Shown here: one piece after another, positions 8,135 through 12,957 of the stretch
Layout of the letters: each line of letters starts with the position of its first letter
Numbering within the stretch: the stretch's first letter is position 1
Source of the DNA: JBBRHH01 sp038222915
GTDB taxonomy: Bacteria > Planctomycetota > Phycisphaerae > Tepidisphaerales > Tepidisphaeraceae
DNA: 12,957 bases
Direction of reading: 5' to 3'
NCBI GenBank assembly: GCA_038222915.1
Contig: JBBRHH010000109.1
Location: forward strand, 1-12,957
Position numbers and translations under genes: made by a program
Notes under the pieces: model-generated
What the model was told of the DNA's origin: nothing
What the model saw: only the letters and a program-made list of their open reading frames with translations
Databases searched by the model: none

Positions 8135-8227
8135 CATATTCTCCGCGTGCTAAGCTAGCGTACTAATCTCAGAATCCAAGCGGCCGGCGCTTGGATATGC
8201 CGCTTATCGCAGCATATTCTGCACGTG
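8135..8227. repeat. Pair of imperfect 15-mer direct repeats
   Basis: CATATTCTCCGCGTG at 8135-8149 recurs as CATATTCTGCACGTG at 8213-8227, matching at 13 of 15 positions with a 78-base offset. The second copy ends in the palindrome CACGTG. Two copies flanking the inverted repeat inside a divergent promoter region are consistent with protein-binding sites or shared promoter elements. Nothing in the window identifies a regulator. Confidence 0.5.
8174..8196. repeat. Perfect 9-bp inverted repeat upstream of the glycosyltransferase gene
   Basis: ATCCAAGCG at 8174-8182 pairs perfectly with CGCTTGGAT at 8188-8196 around the five-base spacer GCCGG. It ends 59 bases before ATG 8256. No T-run follows in either direction, so it is not an intrinsic terminator. 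It could be an operator for a dimeric repressor acting on both divergent genes, or a stem-loop in the 5' leader. The symmetry is seen directly; the function is inferred. Confidence 0.65.
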
Positions 8228-8255
8228 GCGTTGCCCGAATAACAGCCTATTTGTC

Positions 8256-11200
8256 ATGAATCTGCTTCAATGCGTCAAAATCGCTATAGGCCACCATAAA
8301 GCGGGGCGTCTCGACGAGGCGGAACTGGCTTGCCGCGAAGCGTTGATCCATTGGCCGGATTCGGCGCGGGCCATGGCGCTGCTCGGTGCCGTGATGCACG
8401 AGCGCGGCCAGCACGCCCCCGCAATCCAATGGCTTCAGCGGGCACTGGTCCAAGATCCCACTCACGCTGGCTCACGTCTGGCACTCGCCGAAATGCTGTG
8501 CCGCGCCGGCAATCCCACCGAGGCCATTACGCACGTCATGAAAGTCATCAGGCAGGCGCCGACCGCCGCCGCGCATCAGGTGCTGGGCAATGCCCTCCAT
8601 GCACTTGGCGAGCATAACGCCGCGATCTCTGCCCTGCACCATGCGCTGCAATTGGCTCCCGCGGGTTCAGCCGATGTTCACAACAGTCTTGGCGTTGTAT
8701 TGCAGGCGCGATACGACAACCAGCAGGCGGAGTCCTGCTATCGCCGCGCCGTCGAGCTGGATCCCGCACATAAACCCGCATGGACCAACCTCGGCATGTT
8801 GCTGTCCAAAGCCGGCCGCACCAAAGAGGCGCTCTCCGCCTACGAACAAGCGCTATCGCACGGGCCTGGATTGGCCGAAACGTTCAACGCCAAAGGCCAG
8901 TTGCTCCAGCGTATCCACCGTCCAGACGAGGCCGAAGACGCCTACCGCGCGGCCATCTCTGCCGACAGCCAATCTGCCGAAGCGCAAGCCAATCTCGGAC
9001 GTCTCCGGCTCGAGCAAGGCCGCGTGCCCGAAGCCGTCGATTGCCTTCGCAATGCCCTGCGCCTGCGCCCGGACGATGCTCGCGCGCACGATGCGCTGCT
9101 CTTCGCACGGATCTTTCTCACTGCGGACGATGCAGCTGAAGTGCGCGCCGCGGAAGAACGGCGCTGGGCCCAGCGTCACGCCAACCCATTCACGCCCGCT
9201 TCCCCCCGCTTCCCCAACGACAAAACCCCATCCCGGCGATTGCGCGTCGGCTACGTGTCGCCCTATTTCCGCGAGCACTGCCAGTCGCTCTTCACTCTCC
9301 CGCTCCTGCGTAGCCACGACCGCGCCGCCGTCGAAATTTTCTGCTACAGCGACACGCGGAACCAGGACACGATCACCACCCAGCTCCGCTCCCATGTCGA
9401 TGTCTGGCGGGACGTGCTCAGGCTGAGCGATGAAGAGCTCGCCGCCCAGGTCCGAGCCGACCAGATCGACGTGTTGGTCGACCTGACGATGCATCTCGCC
9501 GAAAACCGCGCGCTCGTCTTCGCGCGCAAGCCCGCGCCGGTTCAAGTCTGCTGGCTGGCCTACCCCGGCAGCACCGGAATGCAGGCGATGGACTACCGCA
9601 TCAGTGATCCGCACCTCGACCCGCCGGGCATCAACGAAGCGCTCTATGTCGAGACGACGCTTCGACTCCCGGGCGCATTCTGGTGTTACGACCCGCTCGA
9701 CACCGAGTCCAGCGTCGCCCCGCTGCCGGCCGAGCGCAATCGCCGCGTCACCTTTGGTTGCCTCAATAACTTTTGCAAGATCAATACGCCCGTTCTGGAG
9801 CTCTGGGCGCGCGTGCTCCGCGCCACGCCCGATTCGAGGATCACCATCCTCGCCGCCGAAGGCCGCCACCGCGCCAATGCACTAGGTGTGCTTCGTGAGA
9901 ACGGCGTAACGCCCGACCGCGTGACCTTCGTCACCCATCGCCCGCGCACGGAATTCCTTCACTTGTTCGATGAGATTGACATCGCTCTCGACACATTCCC
10001 CTCCAATGGCCACACCACCAGTCTCGACGGGCTCTGGATGGGCGTGCCGGTCGTGACTCTGGTCGGCAACACCGCCACCGGCCGTGCCGGCCTCTGCCAA
10101 CTCACCCTCCTCCAACTCCCCGAGCTCATCGCCCGCACCCCCGACGAATACGTTCGCGTCGCAACTGAACTCGCAGGTGATCTGCCCCGCCTTCTGGCGT
10201 TGCGCACATCCCTGCGCGAACGCCTGCGCCAATCGCCGCTCACGGACGCGCAGCGCTTCGCCCGCAACATGGAGTCAGCCTACCGCGCGATGTGGCTCCG
10301 GTATTGCGAAAGCGTCGATCAGCCCGCGTCCGACTTCGACGTCCGTTCGATCCCTCACGTGAAAGTCATCAACCCGAATCTCCCACGCCAGCCGCTTCCC
10401 CGCACTCCCATTCCCAGCGTGTCGTGCATCATGGTGACCAGCCGTCGACCCGCGTTCGCGCGCGCCGCCATCAACTGTTTTCTAAAGCAAACCTACCCCG
10501 ACCGCGAACTGCTCGTGCTCGCAACCGCCGACGACCGCGAGACCATCGATCTGGTGAACGCATTCACCAACGCCAGGGTGCGCCTCGTGCTCGACCCGCG
10601 CCCGGACGCCTCCCTCGGCGACCGGCGCAACCTCGCCATCGAACATGCCGCCGGAGAATTGATCTGCGTCTGGGACGACGACGACCTCTACGCCCCCGAT
10701 CGCCTCCGCGTGCAGGTGGCGGCGCTGATCGAACATGGCGCGGCCGCCTGCGTGCTGGAACGTCTCACCCTCAGTTGGCCGGCGAAACGGCGGCTGGGTA
10801 TCAGTGGCCGCCGGGCTTGGGAGGGTTCGCTCCTCGCCGCCAAATCCGCCTTACCTCGCTATGCCCCGCTCGCGCGGGCGGAAGACACGCCGGTCATCGA
10901 GGCGATCCTCCACCAAAGCCGCGTGGTATCGGTAGACATGCCACGCCTCTACGTCTATCAGTTCCACGGCCAAAACACGTCGCCAGACAATCAGTTTGAA
11001 TATTTCTGGGAAACCTGCACCTGGCGCTGTCCCGACAACCGGTATCAAGAGACGCTCCGCGATCTTTTGCAATTCCCAGGCGAGCACGACACTCCGGCGA
11101 CGGTCCCGCTGGTCTCCTGCATGATGGTCAGCCGCACGGGGCGCTTCGAGCTCGCCCGCACCGCCATCAACTGCTTCAGGGCCCAGACATATTCAAACCG

Positions 11201-11810
11201 CGAACTCCTCATCGTCACCGAGCAACTCGACCCTGCGCTCGCGCAGTTCATCGATCAGTTGCAGGATAACCGCCTCCGCGTCGTGGAGACGGGCACAAGC
11301 TCACCCACACTCGGCGATCTGCGAAACGCGGCCGTCGATGCATCCCGCGGCCAGTTTGTCTGCCAATGGGATGACGACGACCTGCACGCCCCGGAGCGCC
11401 TCGATCGCCAGCTTGCCGCAATACGCAACGCCAACGCCGACGCGTGCCTTCTGCAACGATGGACCATCTGGTGGCCCAATCAGCAACGCCTCGCCGTCTC
11501 AACACGTCGGCCATGGGAAGGATCGCTGCTCGCCCTGAAGTCGGCCCTGACGCGCTATCCATCGCTGCGCGTAGGCGAGGACACGCCGGTCGTTGAACAA
11601 CTCCTTCAACTCAAGCAGGTGATCCTCCTCGACGCCCCCGAACTCTACATCTACCGCGTCCACGGCAACAACACCTTCGCCGCCGCCCATTTCGAGCATC
11701 ATTGGAACCTCGCCACGGAACGTTACGAGGGCGAAGCCTGTGAAAAGCGACTGAGCGACCTGGCCAATCAGATCCCTGATCTTCACGCAAGCCTGAAAAT
11801 ACCCTCCTGA
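8256..11810 (+). CDS. TPR - GT41 (OGT-like) - GT2 - GT2 fused glycosyltransferase
   Basis: This 1184-residue protein joins three apparent glycosyltransferase units. Residues 1-280 form about eight TPRs (for example NSLGVVLQARY at 143-153 and ANLGRLRLEQGRVPEAV at 245-261), the usual protein-binding superhelix of O-GlcNAc-transferase-like enzymes. Residues about 325-685 are a GT41 domain: RRLRVGYVSPYFREH (327-341), VDLTMH (408-413), PAPVQVCWLAYPG (426-438), FGCLNNFCKI (500-509) and FPSNGHTTSLDGLWMGVPVV (581-600). H341, H413, K508 and H586 match conserved positions by eye. Residues about 719-935 and 950-1165 are two GT2-type domains, each with WDDDD (806-810 and 1038-1042) as nucleotide-sugar/metal site, an ED pair (876-877 and 1108-1109) as candidate base, and a shared WEGSLLA..KSAL segment. 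There is no signal peptide or membrane segment, so it is probably cytoplasmic. GT41 enzymes glycosylate proteins; the GT2 units may extend the first sugar. Donors and targets are unknown. ATG 8256 lacks a clear SD. Confidence 0.93.
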   Translation: MNLLQCVKIAIGHHKAGRLDEAELACREALIHWPDSARAMALLGAVMHERGQHAPAIQWLQRALVQDPTHAGSRLALAEMLCRAGNPTEAITHVMKVIRQAPTAAAHQVLGNALHALGEHNAAISALHHALQLAPAGSADVHNSLGVVLQARYDNQQAESCYRRAVELDPAHKPAWTNLGMLLSKAGRTKEALSAYEQALSHGPGLAETFNAKGQLLQRIHRPDEAEDAYRAAISADSQSAEAQANLGRLRLEQGRVPEAVDCLRNALRLRPDDARAHDALLFARIFLTADDAAEVRAAEERRWAQRHANPFTPASPRFPNDKTPSRRLRVGYVSPYFREHCQSLFTLPLLRSHDRAAVEIFCYSDTRNQDTITTQLRSHVDVWRDVLRLSDEELAAQVRADQIDVLVDLTMHLAENRALVFARKPAPVQVCWLAYPGSTGMQAMDYRISDPHLDPPGINEALYVETTLRLPGAFWCYDPLDTESSVAPLPAERNRRVTFGCLNNFCKINTPVLELWARVLRATPDSRITILAAEGRHRANALGVLRENGVTPDRVTFVTHRPRTEFLHLFDEIDIALDTFPSNGHTTSLDGLWMGVPVVTLVGNTATGRAGLCQLTLLQLPELIARTPDEYVRVATELAGDLPRLLALRTSLRERLRQSPLTDAQRFARNMESAYRAMWLRYCESVDQPASDFDVRSIPHVKVINPNLPRQPLPRTPIPSVSCIMVTSRRPAFARAAINCFLKQTYPDRELLVLATADDRETIDLVNAFTNARVRLVLDPRPDASLGDRRNLAIEHAAGELICVWDDDDLYAPDRLRVQVAALIEHGAAACVLERLTLSWPAKRRLGISGRRAWEGSLLAAKSALPRYAPLARAEDTPVIEAILHQSRVVSVDMPRLYVYQFHGQNTSPDNQFEYFWETCTWRCPDNRYQETLRDLLQFPGEHDTPATVPLVSCMMVSRTGRFELARTAINCFRAQTYSNRELLIVTEQLDPALAQFIDQLQDNRLRVVETGTSSPTLGDLRNAAVDASRGQFVCQWDDDDLHAPERLDRQLAAIRNANADACLLQRWTIWWPNQQRLAVSTRRPWEGSLLALKSALTRYPSLRVGEDTPVVEQLLQLKQVILLDAPELYIYRVHGNNTFAAAHFEHHWNLATERYEGEACEKRLSDLANQIPDLHASLKIPS

Positions 11811-11858
11811 CCCTTCACGAGCACGAGCAAAATGTCCTCAACATCCAGTACCGCCAGC

Positions 11859-11896
11859 TGTCATCCTGAGGGAGCGAAAGCGACTGAAGGACCTGG
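11859..11896 (+). repeat. Interspersed hairpin repeat (TGTCATCCTGAG type)
   Basis: The element starts TGTCATCCTGAG and ends GAAGGACCTGG, a pattern I recognise from a short repeat scattered through many Acidobacteria, Chloroflexi and PVC genomes and often mistranslated as CHPEGA/CHPERSE peptides. Positions 11864-11891 fold into 12 opposed positions around the GNRA-type loop GAAA (11876-11879): outer TCCT/AGGA, two tandem G-A/A-G mismatches (68-69 with 86-87, and 72-73 with 82-83 of the 118xx numbering), one G-T wobble, and G-C pairs. Tandem G-A mismatches of this order can form sheared pairs in RNA. Its last bases, AAGGA, also serve as the likely SD of the next gene. Confidence 0.65.
11887..11891 (+). 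promoter_or_regulatory. Shine-Dalgarno of the right-edge gene, inside the hairpin stem
   Basis: AAGGA lies 9 bases before ATG 11901, a good distance. AGGA is also the 3' outer arm of the repeat hairpin and would be paired with TCCT at 11864-11867. It supports ATG 11901 over the in-frame ATG at 11943, which has no SD. Confidence 0.55.
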
Positions 11897-11900
11897 CCCG

Positions 11901-12957
11901 ATGAACAGGCGAAATCTGACATCCTCAAATCTGAAATCCGAAATGATCAAATCTGAAATCACGAAATCCCTCCGTAATTCTGCACTCTGCACGCTGAAAT
12001 CTGCATTCGTCGCGGCCACCCTCCTCCTCTCCCTCCAACCCCACGCCGCCGAAGTCCCCCCCAGCCCCCACACCGATTCCCACCTCATCATCATCCGCTC
12101 CAACGCCACCGACCCCACCCCAACCACTCTCCACTTCACCGCAAAACAACCTGGAGACTACACCCTCTGGGTCCGCATCACCCAACCCAGCAAATCCCAG
12201 CAAACCCCTCTCCAGGCAGAAATCCTCCGCGCCAACAAAACCATCCTCCAAGGCCCCCTCAATCAAAACGCAGGCGACGTCAAAACCGGCGGCCCCGAAG
12301 GCTATCGCCTCTACAAGGAAAAAGCCCCGCTCCACAAATCCCGCGACGTCGTCGGCGATCCCGAGCTCACCCAGCGCCACGAGCTCACCGACCCCAAGGC
12401 CGAACCCACCGACAAAGGCGTCGACGACCTAGCCAACGATCTCTTAAACGACACCCGCGCCGGCACCGGCGAATACTGGTGCAACACCGCACGCGTCGAC
12501 AAACTCGAAAAAGACGCCCCCGCCTACTGGTGGAAGGTTGGCCACGCCACCCTCGAAAAAGGCGAATACGAACTCCGCGTCCACACCACCGGCAAAGCTT
12601 CCGACCCCGCCCCAATCGTCGATGCCGCCTTCCTCACCACCTACGACAAACTCATCTACCCCTGGATCGGCGACATCACCGCACCGCGCGCCAGCTACCT
12701 CCGCTTCCGCCTCGACAAGCTCCCCGCCGACGGCCTCGAAATCCTCGGCAACATCAACAACCACGCCGGCCCCTATTACCGCACCCCCGAGTTCCACTTA
12801 AACCCCTCCGGCATCAGCTTGAAAAAATCCGAGCGCCACACCGCCCCCGGCTACACCCGCTGGTACTGCCTCCAGGACATCGAGCGCTGCCCTGCACTCA
12901 ACGGCAACGAAGTCACCCTCCATCTCATGGACCCAGCCCTCGTTGCAAAACTCGGCG
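11901..12957 (+). CDS. Secreted protein of unknown function, 3' end missing
   Basis: An open frame runs 352 codons from ATG 11901 to the window edge without a stop, so the gene is truncated by the window. I do not recognise a family. The N-terminus is basic, then hydrophobic AFVAATLLLSL (35-45), with possible signal cleavage near HAA-EV (48-52); the -3 residue is not ideal. The n-region is unusually long (about 34 residues) and encoded by short direct repeats; ATG 11943 would shorten it by 14. The mature part looks beta-rich: a strand pattern TLHFTAKQPGDYTLWVRI (76-93) and a second, ATLEKGEYELRVHTTG (216-231), both like lectin or carbohydrate-binding folds, plus several tryptophan/tyrosine patches (EYWCN 191-195, YWWKVG 209-214, RWYCLQDIERC 320-330). 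Cysteines 194, 323 and 330 could form a disulfide. Codons are extremely rich in third-position C, more than in the glycosyltransferase gene upstream. Coding status is likely; the function is unknown. Confidence 0.78.
   Translation, partial: MNRRNLTSSNLKSEMIKSEITKSLRNSALCTLKSAFVAATLLLSLQPHAAEVPPSPHTDSHLIIIRSNATDPTPTTLHFTAKQPGDYTLWVRITQPSKSQQTPLQAEILRANKTILQGPLNQNAGDVKTGGPEGYRLYKEKAPLHKSRDVVGDPELTQRHELTDPKAEPTDKGVDDLANDLLNDTRAGTGEYWCNTARVDKLEKDAPAYWWKVGHATLEKGEYELRVHTTGKASDPAPIVDAAFLTTYDKLIYPWIGDITAPRASYLRFRLDKLPADGLEILGNINNHAGPYYRTPEFHLNPSGISLKKSERHTAPGYTRWYCLQDIERCPALNGNEVTLHLMDPALVAKLG
11912..11965 (+). repeat. Degenerate short direct repeats of AAATCTGAAATC type
   Basis: The 14-mer TCAAATCTGAAATC occurs at 11925-11938 and again at 11947-11960, a period of 22 bases. 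Partial copies follow: AAATCTGA at 11912, GAAATC at 11963 and GAAATCTGCATT from 11996. This simple-repeat style, together with the nearby TTCTGCACTCTGCA, resembles low-complexity repeats seen between genes in Planctomycetota and Verrucomicrobiota. Here they fall within the proposed signal-peptide region of the right-edge gene. Confidence 0.6.

Larger units (their letters stand above)
8073..8255. promoter_or_regulatory. Divergent intergenic region
   Basis: These 183 bases separate the minus-strand CSLREA gene from the plus-strand glycosyltransferase gene, so they should hold both promoters. Structures seen are a perfect inverted repeat (8174-8196) and two near-identical 15-mers (8135-8149 and 8213-8227), described separately. 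A very weak plus-strand promoter candidate is TTGGAT (8191-8196) and TATTCT (8215-8220), 18 bases apart, but the match to a housekeeping consensus is poor. No obvious Shine-Dalgarno precedes ATG 8256. Confidence 0.55.
11811..11900. other. Intergenic interval with interspersed-repeat hairpin
   Basis: These 90 bases lie between the glycosyltransferase stop and the next start. The first half shows nothing recognisable and no intrinsic terminator. The second half carries the hairpin repeat annotated separately, so the upstream gene may or may not be co-transcribed with the downstream one. Confidence 0.5.

Noticed and set aside
8174..8196. Intrinsic terminator between the divergent genes
   Set aside because: No T-run follows the stem on either strand, and both flanking genes start rather than end here.
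8191..8220. Sigma-70-type promoter TTGGAT-18-TATTCT for the glycosyltransferase gene
   Set aside because: Only 3 of 6 and 4 of 6 consensus matches by eye; too weak to annotate as a promoter.
8853..9869. 338-codon minus-strand frame opposite the glycosyltransferase gene
   Set aside because: It is antisense to conserved TPR and GT41 motifs; its length reflects high GC content and third-position bias rather than coding.
11925..12380. 151-codon minus-strand frame opposite the right-edge gene
   Set aside because: It has a Gly/Val/Glu-biased composition and no start signal. The plus-strand frame has an SD, a leader and plausible protein composition.

Overview
The window most likely comes from a planctomycete or a close relative in the PVC superphylum. 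Four observations point there: a PSCyt1/PSCyt2/PSD1 (DUF1549/DUF1553) cytochrome protein directly followed by a Tat-exported DUF1501 protein; an extracellular CSLREA protein whose N-terminus carries the short LExRRLF motif typical of planctomycete surface proteins; a TPR/O-GlcNAc-transferase-like (GT41) enzyme; and intergenic repeats of kinds common in these genomes. The phylum is an inference from gene content, not a measured placement, and Verrucomicrobiota remains possible.

Layout. Positions 1-135 hold no gene but contain a perfect hairpin. Positions 136-5101 on the minus strand form a tight three-gene operon, read right to left: the large c-type cytochrome/PSD1 protein, the DUF1501 protein 2 bases later, and a DUF1569 (DinB-like) protein whose GTG start overlaps the DUF1501 stop. 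Just upstream on the same strand, with a 43-base gap, is a 975-residue glycine-rich CSLREA surface protein (5145-8072). A divergent intergenic region of about 180 bases with a perfect 9-bp inverted repeat and a pair of near-identical 15-mers separates it from a plus-strand gene for an unusual 1184-residue enzyme (8256-11810): about eight TPRs, a GT41 domain, then two tandem GT2 domains. A short interval (11811-11900) carries a hairpin repeat of a widespread interspersed type. A secreted protein of unknown function then starts at 11901 and runs off the right edge.

How the genes may work together. The cytochrome/DUF1501/DUF1569 set is a common cell-envelope module in planctomycetes whose chemistry is not settled. 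The most interesting arrangement is the divergent pair in the middle. A polypeptide with three fused glycosyltransferase domains faces a large secreted repetitive protein, which suggests, but does not prove, a dedicated protein-glycosylation pair. Hand counts of sample lines show that this middle block has little G/C strand skew, while both flanks are strongly C-rich on the plus strand, so the pair may have a different history from its surroundings.

No tRNA, rRNA, CRISPR array, transposase or phage gene was recognised.
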